DNA from: Methylophaga sp.
GTDB taxonomy: Bacteria; Pseudomonadota; Gammaproteobacteria; Nitrosococcales; Methylophagaceae
DNA: 64,000 bases
NCBI GenBank assembly: GCA_011053005.1
Contig: DRHW01000019.1
Span: forward strand, 1-64,000
Direction of reading: 5' to 3'
This document shows positions 1 through 9,750 of the stretch, piece after piece. The position numbers were made by a program, and so were the translations under genes. Within the stretch, counting starts at the first letter, position 1; each line of letters begins with the position of its first letter. The notes under the pieces were generated by a model that searched no databases, had not been told where the DNA came from, and saw only the letters and a program-made list of their open reading frames with translations.

Positions 1-449
1 ACACCTCGTGTTTGTAATAAGGCTACATTTTGTTGGGTTGCTGGGTTTTCCCACATCTTATTATTCATAGCTGGCGCAATAACAAGTGGGGACTCACTCG
101 CTAAACATAGCGCAGCCAGTATGTCATCAGCACGTCCATGCGCTAACCGAGCAATCGTATCGGCGCTTGCTGGTGCAATCAAAATCCAATCTGCCCAACG
201 TGCTAATTTAATATGCCCCATAGCTGATTCTTGATCGGCATCTAATAATTCTAGCGCAACAGGATGACCGCTCAATGTTTGCAAGGTAAGTGGCGTAATA
301 AATTCGCATGCACCTTTAGTCATTACCACACGTAATTCGGCGCCTGCATCAATTAAACGGCGAACTAAGTCTGCTGATTTATAAGCGGCAATGCTACCAG
401 TGACACCTAAAACTATTTTTGTACCATGCAGCACATTGTTATTCATCAT
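1..449 (-). CDS. coaBC: Phosphopantothenoylcysteine decarboxylase / phosphopantothenate-cysteine ligase (CoaBC), N-terminal part, truncated by window edge
   Basis: Manual reverse translation from ATG at 449 gives [50 protein letters not shown]...[33 protein letters not shown]...APAMNNKMW, typical CoaB/CoaC flavoprotein motifs; overlaps the stop of the upstream gene. Confidence 0.93.
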   Translation of the reverse strand, partial: MMNNNVLHGTKIVLGVTGSIAAYKSADLVRRLIDAGAELRVVMTKGACEFITPLTLQTLSGHPVALELLDADQESAMGHIKLARWADWILIAPASADTIARLAHGRADDILAALCLASESPLVIAPAMNNKMWENPATQQNVALLQTRG

Positions 450-1774
450 AGCTTACCCAGTGCTAAGTCACGTAAAGTCAGGTCCGCCAACACGCTATTT
501 TGGGCCGCCGCTAATTGCTGTAAAAGCTGGTCAACCGATGGTTCAACAAGGCTTTTAATCGGTAAAGAACGAGACTCTTCAGCACTGCGTAGACAATTTA
601 AAATCATACTGACTTTAATCGAAGAGATATCTTGTGCCGGCACATAACTTGGGCAGTCCCCAGAAAGTTCAGCTAGTAAGCCGCCTTCAACCAAAGTCAT
701 TAATAAATCCTCAAGAATCGAAGTGAGTAATCCTGTTTCTTGTTCTAAATCTTGCTGACTAAATGCAGGTTGATGCCGACAAAATCGTCTCCCAATAACC
801 GCCATCAGCCAGAGACCTTCTTTTTCTCTTTGACGAGGGCTTAATTCATAGGGTTTGTCACCTAATTGAACGAGTTTTGGATGTTGCAAATAAAAAGCCA
901 CCAGCGAACCCGTTAATAAAATAAGCCAAGCTAAATACAACCAAATCATAAAGAAAAATAGCACCGCAAAACTGGAATAAATAGCGGTGTAACTTGATGA
1001 TGAAGCGACAAAATTAGCAAATAAGGTGCCTAACGTTACCCACAAAACACCTGCAACAGTGGCACCTGCAAGCGCTGGCCCCAATTTAACTCGCGTATTA
1101 GGAATGAATTTATATAAGAAGGTAAAGGCCAGAATGATCATGAAATATGGCACCAACTTACTGAGTATGACTAACAAGGTGCCAAACGGCTCGATCGACT
1201 GTAAATATTGAATAGCGCTGTTATTTAAAACGGTTGCAGCAATGCCAAGCCCTGTAAATATCAAAAGTGGGCCAATCATGACCACGCTGAGATAATCGGT
1301 AAATCTGCGAGCCAATGTTCTTGATCGCTTTACTCGCCACACAAAGTTAAAGGCATTTTCTACTTTTTGCACTAAAGAGATGATCGTATAAAACAACATG
1401 GCGACGCCTAACGATCCTAATAGACCCACTTTAACGTTTTCAACAAACCCAATAATACTGACGGTTATTTCTTGGCCACGCGCGCCCAAAGGTTCAAATA
1501 TGCTTAATAAAACAGGCTCAATTTGATTGTGCACACCAAAGGCTTTTAAAACGGAAAAAGCCACGGCAATCAGCGGTACTAATGATAATAAAGTGGTATA
1601 TACAAGACTCATCGCCCGAAGATTTAAATCACCGGTCGCCAACTCCCGCACCATAATGTAAGTGACACGTAGCCAGTTAATAAGAAAACGCATCAATAAA
1701 TGCGATTTTTCAGGTAATTCGTGCCATAACGACACCTTAAAAAAGGTGGTTAATTTCGATATTAAATCGGTCAT
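446..1774 (-). CDS. YihY/BrkB family inner membrane protein (UPF0761)
   Basis: 442-aa ORF; multiple TM segments and the [28 protein letters not shown] motif typical of YihY/BrkB. Confidence 0.9.
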   Translation of the reverse strand: MTDLISKLTTFFKVSLWHELPEKSHLLMRFLINWLRVTYIMVRELATGDLNLRAMSLVYTTLLSLVPLIAVAFSVLKAFGVHNQIEPVLLSIFEPLGARGQEITVSIIGFVENVKVGLLGSLGVAMLFYTIISLVQKVENAFNFVWRVKRSRTLARRFTDYLSVVMIGPLLIFTGLGIAATVLNNSAIQYLQSIEPFGTLLVILSKLVPYFMIILAFTFLYKFIPNTRVKLGPALAGATVAGVLWVTLGTLFANFVASSSSYTAIYSSFAVLFFFMIWLYLAWLILLTGSLVAFYLQHPKLVQLGDKPYELSPRQREKEGLWLMAVIGRRFCRHQPAFSQQDLEQETGLLTSILEDLLMTLVEGGLLAELSGDCPSYVPAQDISSIKVSMILNCLRSAEESRSLPIKSLVEPSVDQLLQQLAAAQNSVLADLTLRDLALGKL

Positions 1775-1818
1775 TGCATGCTCACAACATTGGAATTAGT
1801 CGATAGATAGCCATAATT

Positions 1819-2577
1819 CTATACTGGATTATCAATATCTATAAATTGATGTTGAATATCAAACTGCTGAGCAAGATGTTCGCCCAAGGCCTTTACGCCA
1901 TAACGCTCGGTGGCATGATGGCCTGCTGCAAAGTAATTGATACCTAATTCACGCGCTAAATGCACCGTCGGTTCTGAAATCTCACCACTTATAAATGCAT
2001 CTAGACCAAGCACTGCAGCCTGTTCAATATAGCCTTGTGCTGCTCCTGTACACCAGCCAATGGTTGTAATGGGTCGATCATGTCCTTGTATCACCATCGG
2101 TTCTCGTCCTAATGTACGACGAATTTGAGCGGTTAACTCAGCGACGGATTTAGGTTCATTTAAACAACCACACAATGCGATCGCTGGATCGCCAGTTCCT
2201 GAAATACGACCATCAGTTTCTAAATCAAGCAATCGAGCCAACTGCGCATTATTACCTAATGTTGGATGAGCATCGAGCGGTAAATGATAAGCAATTAAAT
2301 TCACATTATTCATCAATAACTGCTTCAATCGACGTTGTTTAATACCCGTGACTCGCGGGTCTTCACCTCGCCAAAAATAACCATGATGAACCATTATTGT
2401 ATCGGCATCTAAATCTAGTGCAGCATCAAGCAGGTCTTGGCTTGCCGTGACTCCACTGACTATATTATTAATGTATTCCGTACCTTCAACTTGCAGGCCA
2501 TTCGGACAATAATCTTGAAACCTATTCGGCTCCAATAAAGTATCAAGATAAGATAGAAACTCAGATCGCGTTATCAT
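1819..2577 (-). CDS. Nif3-like dinuclear metal centre hexameric protein (YbgI family)
   Basis: MITRSEFLSYLDTLL...DYCPNGLQVEG...MVHHGYFWRG...LPLDAHPTLGNN...GHHATERYGVKAL; start at 2577 preferred to the upstream ATG at 2610. Confidence 0.92.
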   Translation of the reverse strand: MITRSEFLSYLDTLLEPNRFQDYCPNGLQVEGTEYINNIVSGVTASQDLLDAALDLDADTIMVHHGYFWRGEDPRVTGIKQRRLKQLLMNNVNLIAYHLPLDAHPTLGNNAQLARLLDLETDGRISGTGDPAIALCGCLNEPKSVAELTAQIRRTLGREPMVIQGHDRPITTIGWCTGAAQGYIEQAAVLGLDAFISGEISEPTVHLARELGINYFAAGHHATERYGVKALGEHLAQQFDIQHQFIDIDNPV

Positions 2578-2633
2578 CAGGCTAAATTCCGACAACAATA
2601 AATTTGTCACTATAGCAAACTGGGGACCAAATA
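2484..2633. repeat. 150-bp direct repeat, copy 1 (5' end and upstream region of the nif3-like gene)
   Basis: Aligned by eye to 5705-5854 at constant offset 3221; one mismatch (a2551 vs g5772). Confidence 0.97.
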
Positions 2634-2982
2634 ATTTATTAGTGATAAAACCATCACTTTAACCTGAATAATCGTCAATTACATGTCACGCGAACTTCAT
2701 AACTGATTAGAAAAAAATCACAACTCGAAATAAGTCAATTACTTAGCAATATAAAAACTATTTACAACCCTACGTTTCTGCCGATAAATATCAGAAAGAT
2801 ATTGGCAGCCTTGATGGCTTACACCCGCAGGTCAGCGTACTCGATAAATAATTAATCCATGGCTTAGTTCGACTTCATGCGTTGACGCCCCTATCTTCCG
2901 GCATCTTCGTCATATCACCAAGCTATCGTATCCTGAAATACGTCGATTATACGGTTGAGTTAAATTTACCATGAGAAATTTA

Positions 2983-3010
2983 AGGAATAATTCCTATAGG
3001 AATTATTCCT
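2983..3010. promoter_or_regulatory. Perfect 28-bp palindrome AGGAATAATTCCTATAGGAATTATTCCT upstream of the TonB-dependent receptor; candidate operator or hairpin
   Basis: Sequence equals its own reverse complement; followed by the 12-bp palindrome TAGTCATGACTA at 3010-3021. Confidence 0.6.
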
Positions 3011-3034
3011 AGTCATGACTACTATCTCGATTCG

Positions 3035-3064
3035 ATTAAAACAAGCAACAGCTACTGTTTTAAT
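3035..3064. promoter_or_regulatory. Inverted repeat ATTAAAACA-N12-TGTTTTAAT in the receptor leader
   Basis: 9-bp perfect arms seen directly; overlaps a second inverted repeat TTTTAATA-ATA-TATTAAAA at 3058-3076. Confidence 0.4.
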
Positions 3065-3093
3065 AATATATTAAAATTCAGAGAGAAAAATAA

Positions 3094-5256
3094 ATGACTC
3101 TAAAACCAACATTCATCAGTACGGCCATACTATTATCAGTATTGCCTATTACTTATGCAGCACAAGCCGAGGAGCAAGCGACTGCCAAAATCGAAAAATT
3201 AACAGTCACCGGTATTCTGCCGGACAAACTTGAAGCTATTGCAGGCTCATTTGATGTTATTGATGAAGAATATCTAGAGTCTCGCCGACCATTATCTATC
3301 AATGAACAACTAAGAACAGTACCGGGTGTAATGGTTGTGCCTGATGGCAGCATGAGTTTTGATTTAAACATAGGTATTCGTGGGCAGGATCCACGCCGAA
3401 GTGCAAAAACGATGGTGATGGAAGATGGTATGCCACTTCAATTAGCACCCTATACAGATCCTGTTAACCATTATGCGACGCCCTCGACTTCTGTCAGTCG
3501 TGTAGAGGTTATTAAAGGTGCAGGGCAAATTCTGTATGGCCCACAAACATTAGGTGGCGCGGTAAATTTTGTGACGAAACCTGTTCCACGAAATGGTGAA
3601 GTTGAAGGCAGTGTAACCTCACGCTTTGGTAATCAGGATTTCAGCGGTTTGCATGGTAATATCGGCTGGGGTAATGAATTAGGCGGATTCATGTTTGAAT
3701 ACTCACAAGTCCAAGGCGATGGCATTTATAACGACAGTGAATATGACGTTAAGGACTATCGTTTCAAAGGTGAATTGAGCATTACTGATCGCCAAACAAT
3801 AGGTATCAAATTAGTCCATACCAACGATCGTCGTAATCAAACTGAAAATTACTTAACCCGAGATGAATATGCAAGTGATCCCTACTCTCATCCAACGGTA
3901 GAACTCGACGAATGGGAGCAAGATCGCGATGTGGTTCAGTTAACGCATAAATTCGAAGTGAATGATAATTTCACTTTGAATTCTCAAGCTTACTACACAG
4001 ATACTTTCCGTAACGGTTTACGTGGAAGCAATAGTGGCCGATTAGTAGATGGGCAATGGGTATCACGTTTACGTAATTGTGATGCAGCAAATAGTGGTGC
4101 TGGAGCGGCCAATATCACTGAATTAGGCACCGAAGATATTAATGTTTGTGGTGGTCGTCATGCCCCTCGTCAGTATTACACTTGGGGAGCAGAAAGCAGA
4201 GCAGATTTTGGTCATACTTTATTTGGACTTCAAAATGATGCCATCATGGGTATTCGTTATCATCAAGAAACGGCTCATCGTAAACAAGTCTTTGCGACCA
4301 ATACGGCTCAACGTGAAGATTATGAGCTAGCATTACGTGAAGGTGAAGATCGTGAAGGGGCAACCCTTGATGCCTATGCATTATCTTACTATGCTCAAAA
4401 CACCAGTTATATTGGTAACTGGTCAGTAACGCCAGGTTTTCGCGTTGAAGATGTTCGTACACGAGACAGCGATGAATTCTCTTCTGACCGCGCTTCTGAT
4501 AGTTACACTGAGTTATTACCAAGCTTTGGCGTTGCTTGGAATGGCATAGCTAATACAACCATTTTTGCTGGGGTTCATAAAGGTATTTCACCTGCACGTG
4601 CTGATCGAGAGTTTAGTAGCCCCGGTGCGCGTGCTGAACCTGAAGAAAGTACCTTATTCGAATTAGGCATGAGAAGTAACTACTTCAAAGGTATTGCTGT
4701 GTCTAGCACTTTATTCCACAACAATATCGAAAATACTATTGTAGATAATGGTGGAACATTTGATAACAGTGGAGAAAGTGAGCAACAAGGTCTTGAATTA
4801 GCCGGACGTATAAACTTTGGTGATATCTATAACCAGACCAATAATATTTATTTATCAGGCGCCTATACCAACCTATGGACGGCCGAGTATAAAAAAGCAT
4901 CAGACCCAGCTAATGATGGAAATCGTATGCAGTATGCACCAAAGCACTTGATGAACATCGACTTAGGGTACGAACATACTAGTGGTATCGATGCACGCAT
5001 TGGTGCACAGCTTGTCAGTAAACAATTTGTTGATGATGAAAACACCCGCATTGAGAGTGAAAACGGTATTGAGGGTACAATCCCTAGTTACACGATTTGG
5101 AATGCAACTGTTAACTATTACATTCCGGACACCAGCGTGACCTTATTTGCTAGTGTAGAAAACTTATTTGATAAAGAGTTTTTGGTCAGCCGTAACGAAG
5201 GTAAGCTAGCGGGACGTGAACGTCTGTTCTTTGGCGGTATCACATACGACTTTTAA
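3094..5256 (+). CDS. TonB-dependent outer membrane receptor (FecA/siderophore-receptor-like)
   Basis: 720 aa with signal peptide; plug domain IRGQDPRRSAKTMVMEDGMPL..., VEVIKGAGQILYGPQTLGGAVNFVTK; C-terminal beta strand ending in F. Confidence 0.93.
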   Translation: MTLKPTFISTAILLSVLPITYAAQAEEQATAKIEKLTVTGILPDKLEAIAGSFDVIDEEYLESRRPLSINEQLRTVPGVMVVPDGSMSFDLNIGIRGQDPRRSAKTMVMEDGMPLQLAPYTDPVNHYATPSTSVSRVEVIKGAGQILYGPQTLGGAVNFVTKPVPRNGEVEGSVTSRFGNQDFSGLHGNIGWGNELGGFMFEYSQVQGDGIYNDSEYDVKDYRFKGELSITDRQTIGIKLVHTNDRRNQTENYLTRDEYASDPYSHPTVELDEWEQDRDVVQLTHKFEVNDNFTLNSQAYYTDTFRNGLRGSNSGRLVDGQWVSRLRNCDAANSGAGAANITELGTEDINVCGGRHAPRQYYTWGAESRADFGHTLFGLQNDAIMGIRYHQETAHRKQVFATNTAQREDYELALREGEDREGATLDAYALSYYAQNTSYIGNWSVTPGFRVEDVRTRDSDEFSSDRASDSYTELLPSFGVAWNGIANTTIFAGVHKGISPARADREFSSPGARAEPEESTLFELGMRSNYFKGIAVSSTLFHNNIENTIVDNGGTFDNSGESEQQGLELAGRINFGDIYNQTNNIYLSGAYTNLWTAEYKKASDPANDGNRMQYAPKHLMNIDLGYEHTSGIDARIGAQLVSKQFVDDENTRIESENGIEGTIPSYTIWNATVNYYIPDTSVTLFASVENLFDKEFLVSRNEGKLAGRERLFFGGITYDF

Positions 5257-5284
5257 GGTATTACGTTTGTAATTGCTTGAGACG

Positions 5285-5322
5285 GGAGCTAAGTACGACT
5301 GAACATCGTCGTGGTTAGCTCC
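5285..5322 (+). terminator. Stem-loop downstream of the TonB-dependent receptor, possible terminator without U-tract
   Basis: GGAGCTAA...ACGAC / GTCGT...TTAGCTCC pairing; no T-run follows. Confidence 0.4.
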
Positions 5323-5640
5323 ATCATTCTAGATAATGGATTAAAAAATCATAATTATCCACGTTGCTCTATTGTCTGTATTAAATCTAGTCCTAGTGAC
5401 CTAAATAAAGTCACTTAGATCAAAAATATCTTGAAAAAACGGCTTAATATCACGATTTAATAACATCTAAATATTACGACATTCATTGCCCTTGTGACGA
5501 TAGTGTAGGACTCTACTCCCGTAAGTAGTCACTACTTTACATCTCTGATATATATCACTTACTACTTAAAAGCTATAAGAAGAAGGTTCTTTATCTCGCT
5601 GTAAATAACAGTGCTCACCTAAAGTAACATCTTAATCCCC

Positions 5641-5854
5641 AAATCCAACGCAGCATCAAGCAACTCATTTCTTTACCTTACCCCTATATTTAATGTAATC
5701 ATGACTTCAACTTGCAGGCCATTCGGACAATAATCTTGAAACCTATTCGGCTCCAATAAAGTATCAAGATAGGATAGAAACTCAGATCGCGTTATCATCA
5801 GGCTAAATTCCGACAACAATAAATTTGTCACTATAGCAAACTGGGGACCAAATA
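5641..5854 (-). pseudogene. Relic of the nif3-like gene 5' end, including direct repeat copy 2
   Basis: 5705-5854 is 149/150 identical to 2484-2633; 5641-5704 reverse-translates in part to LDAALDL, matching LLDAALDLDAD of the intact gene but diverged; ORF 5673..5912 is this relic. Confidence 0.85.
5705..5854. repeat. 150-bp direct repeat, copy 2 (immediately upstream of the DUF4126 gene)
   Basis: 149/150 identity to 2484-2633, same orientation. Confidence 0.97.
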
Positions 5855-5856
5855 CT

Positions 5857-6531
5857 ATGGAAGCAGTTAATATCATCGCACTCAGCATGGGTGCCGCATG
5901 GGCGAGTGGCATTAATCTTTATGCAACTATTGTCATGCTCGGCTATATGGGAATGACAGGAAATATAGATCTTCCGCCTGGTTTAGAAGTCCTTTCTGAT
6001 CCTATGGTGATGGGTGCAGCAGCCGTGATGTATTGCGTAGAGTTTTTTGCTGACAAGGTGCCTGGCGTAGATTCTGGCTGGGATACACTTCATACTTTTA
6101 TTCGTATTCCTGCTGGCGCGATGTTGGCCGCTGGAGCAATAGGAGATGTCACCCCCGCATTAGAACTCACTACAGCAATATTAGGTGGTGCTTTAGCGGC
6201 TGGTAGTCATGCGACAAAGGCTGGAACGCGTCTATTGATCAATACTTCACCCGAACCCGTCAGCAATTGGACAGCATCGATCACTGAGGATTTATTAGTC
6301 ATAGGTGGATTATGGACAGCGCTCAATCACCCGACCATTTTCATTGTCAGTTTAATCGTCTTTATTATTTTGATGGTGTTGCTATTGCCACGTTTGTGGC
6401 GCTTGCTGAAAAAAGTCTTTCAACGTGTAGGAAGTTGGTTTGGACTGTGTGATGCCCCGCCTGTGATACCCATGCCGAGCGCACCGCTTATAGACAATGT
6501 GATTGAACAATCGAATAAATCTAAGCTTTAG
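5857..6531 (+). CDS. DUF4126 domain-containing membrane protein
   Basis: MGAAWASGINLYATIVMLGYMG...; YCVEFFADKVPGVDSGWDTLHTFIRIPAGAMLA; SHATKAGTRLLINTSPEPVSN typical of DUF4126. Confidence 0.85.
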   Translation: MEAVNIIALSMGAAWASGINLYATIVMLGYMGMTGNIDLPPGLEVLSDPMVMGAAAVMYCVEFFADKVPGVDSGWDTLHTFIRIPAGAMLAAGAIGDVTPALELTTAILGGALAAGSHATKAGTRLLINTSPEPVSNWTASITEDLLVIGGLWTALNHPTIFIVSLIVFIILMVLLLPRLWRLLKKVFQRVGSWFGLCDAPPVIPMPSAPLIDNVIEQSNKSKL

Positions 6532-7363
6532 TTTTTAAACGGTAAAATACGCCGTGGGGACTACGGATCATTTCAAACGCATCGGTATAACCATTTATGG
6601 TTTCCGATGCACCAAGAAATAAATAACCACCTGGATTCAACGCTAAGGCCATGCGGTTTAAAATATCTGTTTTGCGTTCTGCAGAGAAATAAATCAACAC
6701 ATTACGACAAAAAATAATATCGAATTTACCTAATGAGGTATAGCTTGCCAATAAATTTTGTTGATTAAAGTTGACCCGCCGAATAATCTCATCAGTGACT
6801 CGCCAGCGATCACCAATAGATTTAAAAAACTGCTTTTTACGCTCACCGGTTAAACCGCGACCCAAAATAATCTCATCATATTCCGCTTGTTTTGCGGTTG
6901 CTAACATACTCATCGAAATATCTGTCGCGACTATCTGAGCATTACTCAACACGCTAGAAGAGGTCTTTGCCTGATATTCACTGAGAGCAATACTAATCGT
7001 ATAAGGTTCTTGTCCTGACGAACAGGCTGATGACCAAATCCGACATTGCCTTTTGCTCGCTTTATCTAGACTAGGAAAGACTTCTTTAGCCAGTATTTCA
7101 AATGGACTTTGATCACGAAACCACGATGTTTCATTGGTTGTCATCGCGTCAATCACCGCATCTCTCAAATGTCGTGGTTGTCTGATTTCAATGGCTTTCA
7201 GCAATGCTGAAACAGAAGGAATATTTTCATCACGCAGCAATTTTGTCAGCCGACTTGTAATTAAATATTGCTTACCTTCACCCAATAAAATGCCACAAGC
7301 CTGCTCAAGGAACAGTTTGAACTGATCATAATCTTGGGGAGAAATATTGCCTACTTTATCCAT
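6521..7363 (-). CDS. cheR: CheR-family protein-glutamate O-methyltransferase
   Basis: TNETSWFRDQSPFEIL, WSSACSSGQEPYTISI, FCRNVLIYFS, GYLFLGASE motifs. Confidence 0.92.
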   Translation of the reverse strand: MDKVGNISPQDYDQFKLFLEQACGILLGEGKQYLITSRLTKLLRDENIPSVSALLKAIEIRQPRHLRDAVIDAMTTNETSWFRDQSPFEILAKEVFPSLDKASKRQCRIWSSACSSGQEPYTISIALSEYQAKTSSSVLSNAQIVATDISMSMLATAKQAEYDEIILGRGLTGERKKQFFKSIGDRWRVTDEIIRRVNFNQQNLLASYTSLGKFDIIFCRNVLIYFSAERKTDILNRMALALNPGGYLFLGASETINGYTDAFEMIRSPHGVFYRLKTKA

Positions 7364-7529
7364 ATTCAGTTAATTATCGTTCCCATTTTCCTACTTAAAT
7401 CACACTAGTACATCAATTTACTATATACAATATAATGTACGAAATTTAGCCACGCTAATCTAGTTAAACGTGGATTGATCATAATATGCGGCTTATCAAC
7501 AAAATCAATTTACATGTATTTAAGAGATA

Positions 7530-9749
7530 ATGACTATGTTAAACAATAATAACATTGTTTCATTCGGCACACATCAAGGCAAAGGTGCGAAAGAACTGTC
7601 GTCTCAAAACAAAAAAATCATTGCGTCATGCCGAATTATTTTGACGAACTCACTACCTAAATGTTTTGTCTTTTTAGGTAATTTAGATGATACCTTATTC
7701 AAACTGGCTGATCAGGCTAAAAATAATTTAGAACAGTCAGAATACTTTAATGTTATGCGTCTGTTTCGCCTCCAAAAAGATAATCTACAAAATGAATTTA
7801 CCAAGCTTGTTCTGAATGATTTTGATCTTTTTTTCTCATCATCATCGGTGGATAGCCATAATTCAGAGTCATCACCTAACTTAGGTTTGGAACTCGCTCT
7901 TCTACAAGATGACGATCTTGAAGAAGATATCGCCATCACCCGAATTGCGACAAAAAGCAATGAAGTATTTGGTAATGAATTTACACAGCTTACCAGCCGT
8001 TTTGCACACTTAATCAATAGACCAGCCACGACTAAAAACCCATTAGCCGCTGAGCGTATTGCTGCCCATCTTAAAGAAGTCATCTCGCCTGTCACATCGA
8101 ATCTTGCTATAAAATTGCAGGCATATAAACAGTTCGAACAACAAGCTATCGGCGAGCTCAAAAATTTATGTTTGCAACTTAATGATGAACTGATTAAGCA
8201 CCAAATACTACCTAATTTAGCTCAACGTAAACCCTCACAAAAGCATTCAGCAACGTCACCAACATCGTCTATAGAAGAATCAAACTCTGGTACTTCAAAC
8301 TTGATATCCAATCAAGGTGAAGACGATCAAAATACTTCAGCGATGTTTGAGCAACTACGTGTTTCGCTCAACCGTAACGCTTCCTTAAACACTCAAAATG
8401 GTGGCAGTGGTTCGTTTAATATTGCCGACCAACAATCTATATTATCAGCCCTAACAGAACTACAGCAGATCCCAACTGCGCAAGTATCAATGTCTCAAAA
8501 TGGCCGCTATCAACTGCCTGAGTTACGTCAATTATTAGCGGGTAATTTACAAGCGGGATCCCAATCAGTTAGCCATATCGATGAAGATACGATCAATGTC
8601 ATTGATCTGCTTTTTGAGTTCATTTTAGAAGATAAAATCATTCCCGCACCAATGCGAGCGATGATCGCTCGTCTCCAAATTCCCATGTTAAAAGTGGCCA
8701 TCAGGGATAAAAAGTTTTTCAGTACTAAAAATCATCCAGCAAGACGTTTATTAAATAATTTAGCCAAAATATCGACAGGATGGAGTCAACAAAACAACAC
8801 ACAGCAAGACCTTATACAAACCAAAATAGAAGCCGTCATCACGACCATCTTGGCTGAGTTAGATACCGACATTAGTCTTTTTGAACAACTCAATCTCGAC
8901 CTAAAACAGTTTATTGATCAGCAAGGCCAAAACAGTACGGTCTCAGAACAACGCATTGTAAAAGCCAATGAAGGCCAAGAAAAATTAATTGCTGCCCAAC
9001 AACAAGTGGATAACGTTATCGAGACTCACCTCTCACAACATTCACATTTGCCCAAAGTGGTTATTTCACTGATTGATGATGGCTTAAAACATGTACTTAA
9101 ACTTCGATTATTGCAAAAAGGCATCGATAGTGCCGAATGGAAATATTCAGTGGCATTATTGGAACAATTGATTTGGAGTGTACAGCCAAAACCAGAACCA
9201 AGTGACCGCCAGCAATTATCACAAGCACTGCCTAAATTAATAGAAGAGTTGAAAGAAAATTTAAGCGGTGCATCGTTTAATCAGCCGAAAATAAAAGCTT
9301 ATTTCGAGGAGCTAAATGCTTGTCATGTGCAATGTTTGCAAGGGGATCAGCTTGAACCTGCGGTATTACAAACTATCGAACATCGCTCAAAAATGAGTAA
9401 TCCCGCCGAACCAGAGGCATTGCCAGAAATTGCTCTTGAAGAAAAAATACTATCCGATCAAGAAGCCATAGAAAAAGCAACAACACTCGAAATAGGCACA
9501 TGGTTAGAGTTTTTCGATGAAGAATCGCCTCGCCAAATAAAGTTTTCATGGCGCAGTAATTTAACGGGGCGCTGTTTATTTGTGAGTTATCACGGCTTAA
9601 AAGCGGCTGATCTTTCACTTGCTGAACTTGCAGGTTTGTTTCAACGTGGGCAAGCAAAGATTATCGATCAATTTGAACCCTTAATGGATCGTGCACTGAT
9701 TTCAATGATGGCCGCTATTAATCAACAACCGAACTCAACAGAAAAATAA
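7530..9749 (+). CDS. DUF1631 family protein
   Basis: 739 aa; pattern of DUF1631 including DLLFEFILEDKIIPAPMRAMIARLQIPMLKVAIRDKKFFSTKNHPARRLLNNLA and C-terminal LEIGTWLEF...FSWRSNLTGRCLFVSYHG. Confidence 0.85.
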   Translation: MTMLNNNNIVSFGTHQGKGAKELSSQNKKIIASCRIILTNSLPKCFVFLGNLDDTLFKLADQAKNNLEQSEYFNVMRLFRLQKDNLQNEFTKLVLNDFDLFFSSSSVDSHNSESSPNLGLELALLQDDDLEEDIAITRIATKSNEVFGNEFTQLTSRFAHLINRPATTKNPLAAERIAAHLKEVISPVTSNLAIKLQAYKQFEQQAIGELKNLCLQLNDELIKHQILPNLAQRKPSQKHSATSPTSSIEESNSGTSNLISNQGEDDQNTSAMFEQLRVSLNRNASLNTQNGGSGSFNIADQQSILSALTELQQIPTAQVSMSQNGRYQLPELRQLLAGNLQAGSQSVSHIDEDTINVIDLLFEFILEDKIIPAPMRAMIARLQIPMLKVAIRDKKFFSTKNHPARRLLNNLAKISTGWSQQNNTQQDLIQTKIEAVITTILAELDTDISLFEQLNLDLKQFIDQQGQNSTVSEQRIVKANEGQEKLIAAQQQVDNVIETHLSQHSHLPKVVISLIDDGLKHVLKLRLLQKGIDSAEWKYSVALLEQLIWSVQPKPEPSDRQQLSQALPKLIEELKENLSGASFNQPKIKAYFEELNACHVQCLQGDQLEPAVLQTIEHRSKMSNPAEPEALPEIALEEKILSDQEAIEKATTLEIGTWLEFFDEESPRQIKFSWRSNLTGRCLFVSYHGLKAADLSLAELAGLFQRGQAKIIDQFEPLMDRALISMMAAINQQPNSTEK

Positions 9750-9750
9750 T

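Noticed and set aside
2640-3093. Possible cobalamin riboswitch upstream of the TonB receptor
   Set aside because: I could not find the conserved B12-box sequence or a matching arrangement; only palindromes were seen.
4244-4522. 92-aa antisense ORF within the TonB receptor
   Set aside because: Opposite a strong coding frame, no recognisable domain; likely a spurious ORF.
2484-5854. Composite transposon flanked by IS elements
   Set aside because: No transposase ORF, terminal inverted repeats or short target duplication were visible; the flanking repeats derive from the host nif3-like gene.
5673-5912. ORF of 79 aa sharing the nif3 N terminus, as a possible functional gene
   Set aside because: It is the direct-repeat copy of the nif3 5' end fused to unrelated sequence, with no conserved remainder of the protein; best treated as a relic.
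7712-8161. 149-aa antisense ORF within the DUF1631 gene
   Set aside because: Low-complexity Ser/Arg-rich shadow ORF opposite a well-supported coding frame.
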